Part shown: in pieces, positions 1-8,353 of the stretch
Layout: every line of letters starts with the position of its first letter
How positions within the stretch are numbered: the first letter of the stretch is position 1
Assembly: GCA_913778275.1 (NCBI GenBank)
Contig: CAJYWN010000002.1
Coordinates: forward strand, 124,001-188,000
Direction: 5' to 3'
Length of the DNA stretch: 64,000 nt
Source: an uncultured Chryseobacterium sp.
Lineage (GTDB): Bacteria > Bacteroidota > Bacteroidia > Flavobacteriales > Weeksellaceae
Made by a program: the position numbers and the translations under genes
Notes under the pieces: model-generated
Seen by the model: the letters and a program-made list of their open reading frames with translations, nothing else
Told to the model about the DNA's origin: nothing
The model's database searches: none

Positions 1-936
1 GTAATAATAATACGGTGTTTTGTTGGTAAGCTGTGCAACGGCTTTTGCAGGGTCTCCGTAAGCGGTTTGGGAAATATCCGGCTTATCATCATTTACATTC
101 GTAATCCATTTTGCAAATGCTTTTTCATACAAGGCAGGCCAAATTTCCCCAGGATCATTGCTTCTGCAGTATACAGGATTGTTGGATGCGTTAATGATCG
201 TATTATCAGTTACTTCAACGAGTCTCGTTGCTGCATCTTTTCCTCCGCCTTTTGTGAAAAACTGAATGGCATTGGTGCGGTTGGTTTCCCCCGTTCCGGT
301 TGCCCTTACTTTGTGTTCAATTGTGTAAGGAGTAGCCCATGCAATTGCTGCAATTGCTGCGATGAAATAGCAGTTTCCTACTGCTCCCTGAACCGGGTCA
401 TTGTATTCCGTAACATCATTGAAGAAATTTCCCCTGTCGCTCCACGATGTTCCTGCGGGTGTCCATCCGTTTGCATTGCCTTGCCCGAAAATGATGTTTT
501 TTATGGAAGGAGTAATCAGTCTGTTGTTAATGGTATTGTTCAGTTTTGGGATATTAAGTACCACTTTTACGTCGCCTTTGTCCAGTCTCGCATTTTTTAC
601 GGAAATGGCATTTAAATCTTTGATGCCGGTATTGGAAAGGTCATTCAGTGTTTTAATGTTCGAAAGATTTACAGATTCCAGCTTATCGGTTGCTCTTACT
701 TTAATGTCTTCGGATTTCAGAGCGCGTACTGTATTGTCTTTGGTAAGTTCCAATCCTGCGTACAAAGGAGAATTGAATTTGATGTCGAAAAGTTCTGCGT
801 AATTGGTTTCCAGGGTTTCTTCAAGGATCTGGTAAGATTTCGCGTCTTTCCAGTCGAATTTTCTTCCTGTAACGGCTTCTGTTAATGCGTAAGGATTAAT
901 AACTCCTACAAACATTTCTTTAGGTGCTTGGTCCAT
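1..936 (-). CDS. Calpain-like (C2 family) cysteine protease, N-terminal part
   Basis: The frame opens at an ATG at 936 and runs off the left edge after 312 residues, so the C-terminus is missing. Around residues 184-200 it reads VQGAVGNCYFIAAIAAIAW, which matches the calpain active-site consensus QGxxGDCWFLAA; the catalytic Cys is near residue 189. The catalytic His and Asn would lie beyond the window. The first 150 or so residues are an unrecognised N-terminal region with no signal peptide. Calpain-type proteases are scattered in bacteria, where their substrates are mostly unknown. The gene at 949-1338 lies 12 bases upstream on the same strand and is probably co-transcribed. Assignment to family C2 is firm; the role is not known. 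Confidence 0.8.
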   Translation of the reverse strand, partial: MDQAPKEMFVGVINPYALTEAVTGRKFDWKDAKSYQILEETLETNYAELFDIKFNSPLYAGLELTKDNTVRALKSEDIKVRATDKLESVNLSNIKTLNDLSNTGIKDLNAISVKNARLDKGDVKVVLNIPKLNNTINNRLITPSIKNIIFGQGNANGWTPAGTSWSDRGNFFNDVTEYNDPVQGAVGNCYFIAAIAAIAWATPYTIEHKVRATGTGETNRTNAIQFFTKGGGKDAATRLVEVTDNTIINASNNPVYCRSNDPGEIWPALYEKAFAKWITNVNDDKPDISQTAYGDPAKAVAQLTNKTPYYYY

Positions 937-948
937 GATAATTGGTTT

Positions 949-1338
949 TTAAAGATTAAGGTTATTATTAAGTTGGTTTTGAAAATCAGTACTATACAGT
1001 TCTAAAAAGCGGTTGAACAAAAAAATTCCGAAGTCATCATCCGGTTCAATGATAATTTTCTTTGAATTAACTTCAATCATTCTTTGGCTTCCTCCTGCCA
1101 TGGCAGGGTTTTTTTGAGAATTCTCTTTTTTATTGAGTAAAGAAAGAAGCTGAAGAAAAGTTTCGGTATCAAATTTCTTTTGTTCGGATACAATCATTTT
1201 TTCATCCTTTTCATAGCCTTTGAAAAGTTTCAGATCAGCATTTCCATCCTCTTCGGAGAAAATAATCTGATATCGGTACGCGTACTGTGGAGGAACACTT
1301 CCGTTATTAAATGATACGATGATTGTATTGGCTTTCAT
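949..1338 (-). CDS. Hypothetical protein, 129 aa, upstream of calpain-like gene
   Basis: I do not recognise this family. It is a soluble-looking, charged protein with no signal peptide or membrane segment, ending in an Asn/Leu-rich tail. An in-frame TTG at 1359 is possible, but it lies inside a good -7 box (TAACTTTG, read on the minus strand), so the ATG at 1338, about 18 bases downstream of that box, is the likely start. It is the first gene before the calpain-like protease, 12 bases away. An inhibitor, chaperone or partner of that protease is possible, but only the position suggests it. Confidence 0.6.
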   Translation of the reverse strand: MKANTIIVSFNNGSVPPQYAYRYQIIFSEEDGNADLKLFKGYEKDEKMIVSEQKKFDTETFLQLLSLLNKKENSQKNPAMAGGSQRMIEVNSKKIIIEPDDDFGIFLFNRFLELYSTDFQNQLNNNLNL

Positions 1339-1356
1339 ACTGTTGATTTCTGAAGT

Positions 1357-1364
1357 CAAAGTTA
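1357..1364 (-). promoter_or_regulatory. Putative -7 box (TAACTTTG)
   Basis: Read on the minus strand this matches the Bacteroidetes -7 consensus TAnnTTTG. It ends 18 bases before the ATG at 1338. No convincing -33 TTG was found at 19-21 bases. It argues against the in-frame TTG start, which lies within the box. Confidence 0.4.
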
Positions 1365-1433
1365 TATCGTATTGGTATTATGTATGTTAGGGGTTTTACG
1401 AAATGTGTATGGGGAAAAAACGGAAATAAAAAA

Positions 1434-1455
1434 AGCCGTCTCAAATGAAACAGCT
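1434..1455 (-). terminator. Intrinsic terminator after DUF59 gene
   Basis: Nine-pair stem (with G-U pairs) AGCTGTTTC / GAGACGGCT on the minus strand, four-base loop, then a run of T. It lies 29 bases downstream of the stop at 1484. Confidence 0.6.
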
Positions 1456-1483
1456 ATATTAATTAAAAACACTTAGCAAGCAA

Positions 1484-1810
1484 TTAAAGCATGCCCAGCT
1501 CAAATTTGGCTTCCTCGCTCATCATATCTTTATTCCAGCTCGGTTCGAAGGTAAGTTCCAGATCAACGCTTTTTACGTTTTCCACTTCTCCTACTTTATC
1601 TTTTACTTCCTGAGGAAGGGTTTCCGCAACCGGGCAGTTCGGTGTAGTAAGCGTCATGATGATCTTAACATCCGCATCATCGGAAATCTGAACATCATAA
1701 ACCAGTCCCAACTCATAGATATCTACCGGAATTTCAGGGTCATATACGGTTTTTAAGACGTTGATGATCTCTTCACCAATGTCAGCAATCTGATCGTCTG
1801 TAAATTTCAT
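1484..1810 (-). CDS. DUF59/MIP18-family Fe-S assembly protein (SufT/PaaD-like)
   Basis: 108 residues, the usual length of a single-domain DUF59 protein. The family hallmarks are visible: VYDPEIPVDIYELGLVYDV near residues 22-40 and a TLTTPNCPVAE segment with the conserved Cys near residue 58. In Bacteroidetes this protein is often encoded with the SUF system and is thought to help Fe-S cluster maturation. Here it stands about 43 kb from the suf genes at 44-49 kb. It starts 3 bases after the exonuclease gene ends and probably shares its transcript. A terminator follows. Confidence 0.85.
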   Translation of the reverse strand: MKFTDDQIADIGEEIINVLKTVYDPEIPVDIYELGLVYDVQISDDADVKIIMTLTTPNCPVAETLPQEVKDKVGEVENVKSVDLELTFEPSWNKDMMSEEAKFELGML

Positions 1811-1813
1811 TTT

Positions 1814-2518
1814 TTAATCTAAATTGATATACCTTTTCAACAAATCTTCCTGGCGCATGCGCCGGAAAATGTTTGCCAAAGTTAAGACATCTTTTTCACA
1901 ATAGTCTACTATTCTTTGCAAGTCTTTCTCTATGTAGTAGATTGATGAAACCATTGAGCCGTCAATATCATCCTTCGGTGTTGGAACTTTGAAAAGATGT
2001 GCCAGTAATTCCAGGGAAACAAAACTCTTATAATCGCCAAATTTCCAAAGTTCCATCGTATCAATATGAGGAATTTCCCAGGGTTTTTTTCCGAATGTTT
2101 GAAACGGTACGGGGGGCATCATGCCGTTGATCAGAAATCTTCTGGCAATCCATGGAAAATCAAACTCTTTACCATTATGGGCGCAAAGGATTACATCCCG
2201 AAGCCGCTGGCTGTTGAAAATCTCTCCGAATTCCTGAAGGATCTTTTTTTCATCATGCCCCGCGAAGCTTTTAATTTTTAAAGTATCATTTTTTTCGAGC
2301 ATCCCGATCGTAATACAGATGATTTTTCCGAATTCAGCCATAATTCCTGCCCGTTCAGAATAAAAATCCTGTGCAGAGATTTCATCTTTTCTCTGGAATT
2401 TCGTTTTTTTATCCCAAAGCAACTGCTCTGCCTCAGATAACTTTTCCCAAGCGCCGGCGCTTGGAACCGTTTCAATATCAATAAATAAGATTCTTTCTAA
2501 AGGAATGTGCTGTATCAT
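1814..2518 (-). CDS. Predicted 3'-5' exonuclease, PolB-exo-like
   Basis: 234 residues with the three DEDD exonuclease motifs in order: Exo I FIDIETVP near residue 12, Exo II AHNGKEFDFPWIARR near residue 114, and Exo III with YCEKDVLTLA near residue 208. This fits the stand-alone PolB-like exonuclease family (PF10108 type), which has no polymerase domain. Its biological substrate is not established; DNA or RNA 3' ends are expected. It lies between csaA and the DUF59 gene with very short gaps, so the three genes probably form an operon. Confidence 0.8.
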   Translation of the reverse strand: MIQHIPLERILFIDIETVPSAGAWEKLSEAEQLLWDKKTKFQRKDEISAQDFYSERAGIMAEFGKIICITIGMLEKNDTLKIKSFAGHDEKKILQEFGEIFNSQRLRDVILCAHNGKEFDFPWIARRFLINGMMPPVPFQTFGKKPWEIPHIDTMELWKFGDYKSFVSLELLAHLFKVPTPKDDIDGSMVSSIYYIEKDLQRIVDYCEKDVLTLANIFRRMRQEDLLKRYINLD

Positions 2519-2530
2519 TTGTTTTTTATT

Positions 2531-2878
2531 TTATCCTACCGGCATCCCGTTTTTCACCGGTAATGAAGGTGTTAATAGAGTAACCTCTTTTTTATCTTCA
2601 CCATAAACTCCCAGAACCAGGCATTCGCTGAAGAAATTGGCAATCTGCTTTTTGGGAAAATTAACAACGGCGAGAACTTGTAACCCAATTAATTCTTCTT
2701 TTCGGTATAACGATGTTATCTGTGCGGATGATTTTTTAATCCCCAAATCACCGAAATCTATTTCCAGCTGATAGGAAGGATTTCTGGCTTTCTCAAAATC
2801 GTTGGCTGAAATAATGGTTCCGCATCTGATATCAATTTTTTCAAAATCTGCCCATGAGATTTCAGGTTTTACTGTCAT
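2531..2878 (-). CDS. csaA: tRNA-binding protein CsaA
   Basis: 115 residues from the ATG at 2878 (MTVKPEISW). An upstream in-frame ATG at 2920 would give 129 residues, but a -7 box (TACTTTTG) ends only five bases before it, which would leave almost no leader. The single OB-fold domain of CsaA is clear: the DIRCGTI segment, PSYQLEIDFG, SAQITSLY, GLQVLAVVNFP and a C-terminal LTPSLPVKNGMPVG, all standard for the family. CsaA binds tRNA as a dimer and has reported chaperone or export-related activity. It is the first gene of the csaA-exonuclease-DUF59 run. Confidence 0.9.
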   Translation of the reverse strand: MTVKPEISWADFEKIDIRCGTIISANDFEKARNPSYQLEIDFGDLGIKKSSAQITSLYRKEELIGLQVLAVVNFPKKQIANFFSECLVLGVYGEDKKEVTLLTPSLPVKNGMPVG

Positions 2879-2925
2879 GATGTATTGATTTATAATTCTA
2901 CTCTCTTTTCTTTTCTGCATCTTAA

Positions 2926-2933
2926 CAAAAGTA
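2926..2933 (-). promoter_or_regulatory. Putative -7 box (TACTTTTG) for csaA
   Basis: Matches TAnnTTTG on the minus strand, 47 bases before the chosen csaA start at 2878. No clear -33 element. Confidence 0.4.
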
Positions 2934-3101
2934 TTAAAATAATAAAATTAAAATAATGTTGCCCGATAAATTTTTAGTTTAATAATCAGGTGGTTACAGA
3001 TTTTCAATAAATATTTTACAGATTTCATGCAAGATTTACCCTGTAATGCGATTTACCTACTGAGTACTCAATGATAATGTTTAATACTAAAATGTAAAAT
3101 A

Positions 3102-3677
3102 ATGAAGATAAAAAAAGTACTTCACTTCCTGATGCTTGCTGCAATTGCCTTTACAGGAATGTCATTAATATCCTGTATGGATGATCAGTATACACCTGTT
3201 CCCGTAGTGCCGGATGATGTAAACGGAAATTATAAAGCAAGGCTGGTAACTTCCCAAGGGGGAAAAATGAATGAAAAAATTATTGATTTTAATGCGAAAG
3301 ACAGCCTGATCACTTTTAAGGATTTTCCTGTAAAGGAAATTGTAAAAACATTTGTGACAGATCCTGCAAAAGCCGATACCGTTTTAGCCCATTTAGGAAA
3401 AGTTGAATACAAAATAAAGTTTAAATCCAAACTGAATACCGAACAAAATGTGGTAGAGCTTTCCTTAGAGCCTCAGGTTATGGCTTTTCAGATTCCTGTT
3501 GAAGGAGTAACAAAAACTATTTCCGTGAAAATGGCGGCCAAGCAGAAAGGGTTTTATGTAGGATATGATACTTCCCTGAGATTTGGATGGGAAGCGGAAA
3601 AAATAACGGTGGGAGGAGTAGATCTCGCACCTTATCAAACCATAAAATATGAAGTACCGATCAGTATTAAAAATTAA
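3102..3677 (+). CDS. Lipoprotein, DUF4840-like
   Basis: 191 residues. The N-terminus is a type II signal peptide with lipobox LISC (Cys near residue 25) followed by MDDQY, so the product is probably a membrane-anchored periplasmic or surface lipoprotein. The rest is predicted beta-rich. The layout resembles the DUF4840 lipoproteins of Chryseobacterium, which I recall but could not search. A terminator hairpin follows at 3694-3725. Function unknown. Confidence 0.7.
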   Translation: MKIKKVLHFLMLAAIAFTGMSLISCMDDQYTPVPVVPDDVNGNYKARLVTSQGGKMNEKIIDFNAKDSLITFKDFPVKEIVKTFVTDPAKADTVLAHLGKVEYKIKFKSKLNTEQNVVELSLEPQVMAFQIPVEGVTKTISVKMAAKQKGFYVGYDTSLRFGWEAEKITVGGVDLAPYQTIKYEVPISIKN

Positions 3678-3693
3678 GTAATGGTTATTGACG

Positions 3694-3725
3694 GATAGGC
3701 CGGTCTCAATTTGAGGCAGCCTATC
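3694..3725 (+). terminator. Hairpin after lipoprotein gene, overlapping a -7 box
   Basis: Stem GATAGGC / GCCTATC with an inner CTCAA / TTGAG stem, 17 bases after the stop. The right arm runs straight into TATCTTTG (3722-3729), a good Bacteroidetes -7 box that could start the sigma-factor transcript about 45 bases before its ATG. Terminator and promoter may share these bases. Confidence 0.55.
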
Positions 3726-3777
3726 TTTGTATTATGTTAAACGAATGGCAATCCGGATAGTGGTGTCATAAAGGTCA

Positions 3778-4344
3778 ATGAAAAAAAATAGCGAACAGAT
3801 TTTGGTAAGCCGCCTTTTGCAGAAAGAAGAAGCGGCCTGGAAAGAGCTTTTCGAAGCTTATTCAGGCAGTCTTGCCTATGTCTGCTCGAGATATATCATT
3901 GATCGGGACCTTGTAAATGATGTTTTGCAGAACAGCTTTATTAAAATGTTTCGTTCCATAGATTCCTTTGAATACCGGGGAAATGGTTCCCTGAAAGCCT
4001 GGATCACCAGAATTGCGGTTAATGAATCTTTACAGCACATTAAGCAGAGCGCCGGTTTTAAAATCATGACCGATGAGACCGAAATTCCGGATGCCGAAAC
4101 AGAAGAAGAACCGGATCTGGAAGAAATTTCACAGCAGGAAATCATGGAAATGATCCGTGAGCTTCCCGATGGTTACAGAACGGTTTTTAACCTTTTTGTT
4201 TTTGAGGAAAAAAGCCATAAAGAAATAGCAGAAATACTGGGGATTGCAGAAAACTCTTCCGCATCGCAGTTTCACAGGGCCAAATTAATGCTTGCCCGGA
4301 AAATAGAAGAATATAAAATGTCTAAAACAGCGCAATATGAGTAA
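3778..4344 (+). CDS. ECF-type RNA polymerase sigma factor
   Basis: 188 residues, normal for the family. Region 2 spans roughly residues 25-90 (SRYIIDRDLVNDVLQNSFIK, then the segment with GSLKAWITRIAVNE). Region 4 spans roughly 125-178 (ELPDGYRTVFNLFVFEEKSH, KEIAEILGIAE, then the recognition helix with SQFHRAKLML). The start is the ATG at 3778. The gene overlaps the next one by 8 bases, so the membrane-anchored barrel protein encoded there is very probably its regulator. The target promoters are not evident. Confidence 0.9.
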   Translation: MKKNSEQILVSRLLQKEEAAWKELFEAYSGSLAYVCSRYIIDRDLVNDVLQNSFIKMFRSIDSFEYRGNGSLKAWITRIAVNESLQHIKQSAGFKIMTDETEIPDAETEEEPDLEEISQQEIMEMIRELPDGYRTVFNLFVFEEKSHKEIAEILGIAENSSASQFHRAKLMLARKIEEYKMSKTAQYE

Positions 4345-5689
4345 TGAATGGTTAAATGATCTGCGCAGGAAAATGGAAGATCACACAGAAGATGTTCCTG
4401 ATGGATTGTGGAAAAATATCAGCGAAGAATTATTTGTGAAGGACGAGACCAAAAGCATTCCAGGTCCCGTACCGAATGATCTCAAAGCGCAGAAGGCTGT
4501 TATTACATTTAATCGGCAAATACTGTATCGTATCGGCGGTGTTGCAGCGGCCATTGTTATGTTCCTGATTCTGGGCGGGCTATTTGATTTTATCGGAAAT
4601 AAGTCTAAGCCTGAATTTAAAAAAGAATATACTCAAAAAAGTAACCTTCCTGAAATGTCCTTAAGGAAACCAGGTGGCAATTATCCGGAAGAAGGGGTTA
4701 AAAATCAAAATTTTAGCCTTAAACAAAAAGGGCCGCAAAATAAAGATTTAATACAGAGATATTTTAAAAATTTTTTACCGGCAGGGAAGCTTTCATCAGG
4801 AAATAATCTGGTTCACCAATCACAAATTGATCTACAAAATGAAATTTTTCCTGAAAATAAATTAGCTCAGAAAGAAAATGCAGGAGCCGTTTCTATTGTT
4901 GAGGAAAAAGAGACGAATATGCTCCTGACGAAAGAAGAAAGAAAAAAGAAAGAAGAATCTGAGAAAATGAAAATGGCAACGCTTACCAAACATAAAAATA
5001 ACTGGATGTTTGGGTTGGGAACCGGTAATGCCTCTTCAAATTCTACCGATCAGTTTCCGGGTTATGCCTCGCTTACGGGAGCCACACCTTCTCTTCCGGA
5101 AATGTGGAGTCTGGGATCCGGGGAAGATCCGCTCATGTCCATCCTTCTGGCCAATCAGGATAAAAAGGTTGATGCTACCATCAGGCATAAAACACCGGTT
5201 ACTTTCGGCGTTTCTGTTTATAAAAATTTAGGAAAAAAATGGAGCATCGGAACAGGGATCAATTATACCAGGCTGTCCTCAGAACTTACCTCCGGAAGCC
5301 AGTCGGATTTTATCAGCAGTCAGCAGAATGTTCATTATGTGGGAATTCCGGTTCAGGTAAACTATAATATCATTCAGAAAGGAGCTTTTACAGGATACTT
5401 TGCAGGAGGCGGCGCTGTTGAAAAAGCAGTTTCCGGCGATATTAAAACAAAATATATTGTAGACGGCACGGTAAAGCAGGAAACAAAAGAAAAGATCAGC
5501 GAAATGCCGGTCCAGGTTTCGGTGAATTCGGCTGTAGGCCTTCAGCTGAAGGTGGTAAAATACATCGGAGTTTATGCAGAACCGGGAATTGGATACCATT
5601 TTAATGACAACAGTTCACTAAAAACCATTTACAAAGAAAAACCGCTGAATTTTAATGTAAAGTTCGGGGTAAGAATAGTATTGGATTAA
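4337..5689 (+). CDS. Anti-sigma-like membrane protein with C-terminal beta-barrel
   Basis: 450 residues with three parts. Residues 1-65 are charged and cytoplasmic-like (MSNEWLNDLRRKMEDH...VPDGLWKNI), as seen beside ECF sigma factors in Bacteroidetes. A transmembrane helix lies near residues 68-90 (GGVAAAIVMFLILGGL). A Lys/Glu-rich linker runs to about residue 215. Residues 270-450 are beta-strand-rich and end in VKFGVRIVLD, resembling a small outer-membrane barrel of the PorT type. The 8-base overlap with the sigma gene implies translational coupling. One chain carrying both an inner-membrane helix and an outer-membrane-type barrel is odd; it could span the periplasm or be cleaved. Confidence 0.75.
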   Translation: MSNEWLNDLRRKMEDHTEDVPDGLWKNISEELFVKDETKSIPGPVPNDLKAQKAVITFNRQILYRIGGVAAAIVMFLILGGLFDFIGNKSKPEFKKEYTQKSNLPEMSLRKPGGNYPEEGVKNQNFSLKQKGPQNKDLIQRYFKNFLPAGKLSSGNNLVHQSQIDLQNEIFPENKLAQKENAGAVSIVEEKETNMLLTKEERKKKEESEKMKMATLTKHKNNWMFGLGTGNASSNSTDQFPGYASLTGATPSLPEMWSLGSGEDPLMSILLANQDKKVDATIRHKTPVTFGVSVYKNLGKKWSIGTGINYTRLSSELTSGSQSDFISSQQNVHYVGIPVQVNYNIIQKGAFTGYFAGGGAVEKAVSGDIKTKYIVDGTVKQETKEKISEMPVQVSVNSAVGLQLKVVKYIGVYAEPGIGYHFNDNSSLKTIYKEKPLNFNVKFGVRIVLD

Positions 5690-5718
5690 AGAAATATCAA
5701 ATCACAAAATAATTGTAT

Positions 5719-6690
5719 ATGAGAACAAAACTAATTTTTTTAAGCTTTTTATTTTCAATTTTTTTACAGCTGAAAGCGCAGCAATGCACTCCTGAAATTA
5801 CCAGTCCGAGACTGGGAGCCATGTTTGCGGATAGAATTCTCTTTTGTAATACGGAGACAGAAACACTATCCACAACACAGACCTACGGAACGTATCAGTG
5901 GTACAAGCAGCAGTGGGACTGGCAAACACCGAATAACAATCCATGGGTAGCAATTCCCGGGGCCACCTCTCAGACGCTGACGATCAATGGAACAGATGAT
6001 ATGCTGTACTATTTTAAAGTTGAGGTAACGCAGAACGACTGTACGGCACAGAGTACTCCGGTTCTCGCAGATGGCTATGCGTACGGACTTCCGTTCATGA
6101 TGGCAGATTTTCAGCCGGGAACTTTTGAAGAGACCGCACCCGGAGTGTATAACGTTTGTGACGGAGCTTCGGTACAGCTCAATGACGGTTTTCCGCAGGT
6201 GTACGGAACGCATACGTGGTTTAAATGTATTCCGGGGAGCAACCCTCCTTCGCCTTCAGATCCTTGTATTATTGCAGGGGAAACCGGAGATTCTTATACT
6301 GCCAACAATTCCGGAACTTTCGGGTTTTATGCCTGTACACAATATTGCCCGGATCAGTGCGAAATGCTGAGTGATTTCGCCTTTATCACATTAAATTTCG
6401 GAAACTTCACTTTCTGTTCCAATCTAGGAACCGGAGAAACAAAACCGAAGGAAAATAACCTCAGCATTTACCCGAATCCTGCCTCACAGGTTATTTATAT
6501 CGGAAAAGAAGCGGATAAGAAATATCCTGAAGTATCGATTATTGATATGTCTGGAAAACTGGTTCTGCAAAAGAAGAATCACCAATTCTCTGAAGCCATT
6601 GACGTGAGTGCTATTGTTCCGGGAACCTACTTTATTGTCTCTAAATCTGCGGATGGTAAAGTGTATAAAAATAAGTTCATCAAGAAGTAA
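5719..6690 (+). CDS. Secreted protein with T9SS type A sorting domain
   Basis: 323 residues from the ATG at 5719; an in-frame TTG two codons earlier is unlikely. It has a Sec signal peptide (about 1-20, ending LKAQQC), a Cys-rich central part with two or three Ig-like segments, and a C-terminal sorting domain of about 75 residues beginning LSIYPNPAS and ending KVYKNKFIKK. That domain directs outer-membrane passage and surface attachment through the type IX secretion system. The gene begins 29 bases after the barrel protein, so the sigma-regulator-cargo trio is probably one operon. The ligand or function of the exported part is unknown. Confidence 0.85.
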   Translation: MRTKLIFLSFLFSIFLQLKAQQCTPEITSPRLGAMFADRILFCNTETETLSTTQTYGTYQWYKQQWDWQTPNNNPWVAIPGATSQTLTINGTDDMLYYFKVEVTQNDCTAQSTPVLADGYAYGLPFMMADFQPGTFEETAPGVYNVCDGASVQLNDGFPQVYGTHTWFKCIPGSNPPSPSDPCIIAGETGDSYTANNSGTFGFYACTQYCPDQCEMLSDFAFITLNFGNFTFCSNLGTGETKPKENNLSIYPNPASQVIYIGKEADKKYPEVSIIDMSGKLVLQKKNHQFSEAIDVSAIVPGTYFIVSKSADGKVYKNKFIKK

Positions 6691-6722
6691 TATGAAATAT
6701 TTTGGATTTAATTGAGTGAGAG

Positions 6723-6742
6723 GCCCGGAGTTGATTCCGGGC
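6723..6742 (+). terminator. Intrinsic terminator
   Basis: Perfect stem GCCCGGA / TCCGGGC with a six-base loop, followed by TTTTCTTTT. It closes the sigma factor, barrel and T9SS cargo operon. Confidence 0.8.
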
Positions 6743-6764
6743 TTTTCTTTTAGAAAAAATATTT

Positions 6765-6772
6765 TATTTTTG
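6765..6772 (+). promoter_or_regulatory. Putative -7 box (TATTTTTG) for comM
   Basis: Matches TAnnTTTG and ends 16 bases before the comM ATG, giving a short leader. The -33 region holds only a T-rich stretch. Confidence 0.4.
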
Positions 6773-6788
6773 CATCAAAACACAGACG

Positions 6789-8324
6789 ATGCTGATCAAA
6801 ATTTACGGAAGTGCAATACACGGCGTCTCGGCGCAGACCATTACGATTGAAGTTAATGTAGACACAGGAGGAGTAGGCTATCATCTCGTTGGTCTTCCCG
6901 ACAACGCTATCAAAGAAAGCAGCTACAGAATTTCCGCCGCGCTGAAAAATGTAGGCTATAAAATTCCAGGAAAGAAAATTACCATCAATATGGCGCCCGC
7001 TGATCTTCGTAAAGAAGGTGCTGCCTACGATCTGAGCATTGCCATCGGAATTCTTGCAGCCTCGGACCAAATCCTTGCTGAAAATATTCAGGACTATATC
7101 ATCATGGGAGAGCTTTCTCTCGACGGAACCTTACAGCCGGTGAAAGGGGTTTTGCCGATTGCCATACAGGCGAGAGAAGAAGGATTTAAAGGAATTATTC
7201 TTCCAAAGCAGAATACACGGGAAGCTGCTATTGTAAACAATCTCGATGTTTTTGCCGCCGAAAATATAAAAGAAGTAATTGATTTCTTTAACGAAGGAAA
7301 GCCGCTTGAGAAAATTGAAATCGATACGAGAAAAGAGTTCCAGGAGAAAATTAATGATTTTCCTTTTGATTTTTCAGAAGTGAAAGGGCAGGAAACGGCC
7401 AAAAGAGCGATGGAAGTTGCAGCAGCGGGCGGACATAATATTATTTTAATCGGGCCTCCCGGAAGCGGAAAAACGATGCTTGCCAAAAGGGTTCCCAGTA
7501 TTTTACCTCCGCTCAGTTTAAAGGAAGCGCTGGAAACAACAAAGATCCATTCCGTAGCGGGGAAAATGGGTACGGAAACTTCGCTGATGACAGTCCGTCC
7601 TTTTCGGGCACCGCATCATACGATCTCTGATGTGGCGCTTGTCGGTGGTGGTGGTTATCCGCAACCCGGAGAAATCTCTCTTGCACACAACGGGGTATTG
7701 TTTCTGGATGAAATGCCCGAATTTAAAAGAACCGTGCTGGAAGTGATGCGGCAGCCTCTGGAAGACAGGGAAGTGACCATTTCCCGTGCTAAATTTACGG
7801 TAAACTATCCCGCAAGTTTTATGCTGGTTGCTTCCATGAATCCCAGTCCGAGCGGATTTTTTCCTGATGATCCCAATAATACTTCCACGGTGTACGAAAT
7901 GCAGCGGTATATGAATAAGCTTTCAGGGCCGCTACTGGACAGGATTGATATTCATATCGAAGTGCAGAAAGTGGAGTTTGAACAATTGGCGGAACGAAGA
8001 AAAGGCGAGAAAAGCGAAGATATCAGAAAGCGTGTCCTTCTGGCACGCGAGATTCAAAGAGAGCGGTATAAAGATCTGAAAATAAGCTACAACGCTCAAA
8101 TAGGACCTAAAGAAATTGAACAATATTGTAACCTGGATGAAACTTCCTTTAGCCTCATCAAAACCGCCATGGAAAAGCTGAATCTTTCGGCAAGAGCCTA
8201 CGACCGCATCCTGAAAGTAGCCCGAACGATTGCTGATCTTGAAGGCTCTGAAAATATTCTTTCGTATCATATTTCGGAAGCGATACAGTACAGGAGCCTG
8301 GATCGGGAGTTTTGGAATGGGTAA
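6789..8324 (+). CDS. comM: ComM/YifB family Mg-chelatase-like AAA+ ATPase
   Basis: 511 residues, full length. The N-terminal Lon-protease-like fold (about 1-170) is followed by the Mg-chelatase AAA+ core with Walker A GPPGSGKTM near residue 220 and Walker B VLFLDEMPE near residue 302, then the C-terminal Mg-chelatase domain. ComM is a hexameric helicase that promotes branch migration when transformed single-stranded DNA is integrated. It has its own upstream terminator and -7 box, so it is probably a single-gene unit. Another transformation gene, dprA, lies at 41-42 kb but is not linked to it. Confidence 0.92.
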   Translation: MLIKIYGSAIHGVSAQTITIEVNVDTGGVGYHLVGLPDNAIKESSYRISAALKNVGYKIPGKKITINMAPADLRKEGAAYDLSIAIGILAASDQILAENIQDYIIMGELSLDGTLQPVKGVLPIAIQAREEGFKGIILPKQNTREAAIVNNLDVFAAENIKEVIDFFNEGKPLEKIEIDTRKEFQEKINDFPFDFSEVKGQETAKRAMEVAAAGGHNIILIGPPGSGKTMLAKRVPSILPPLSLKEALETTKIHSVAGKMGTETSLMTVRPFRAPHHTISDVALVGGGGYPQPGEISLAHNGVLFLDEMPEFKRTVLEVMRQPLEDREVTISRAKFTVNYPASFMLVASMNPSPSGFFPDDPNNTSTVYEMQRYMNKLSGPLLDRIDIHIEVQKVEFEQLAERRKGEKSEDIRKRVLLAREIQRERYKDLKISYNAQIGPKEIEQYCNLDETSFSLIKTAMEKLNLSARAYDRILKVARTIADLEGSENILSYHISEAIQYRSLDREFWNG

Positions 8325-8353
8325 TTTTGAATCGAAGAACATTAATTAACATT

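Noticed and set aside
67..802. Overlapping plus-strand open frames of 182 and 133 residues at the left edge
   Set aside because: They are antisense to the calpain-like gene, which has a conserved active-site motif in the minus frame.
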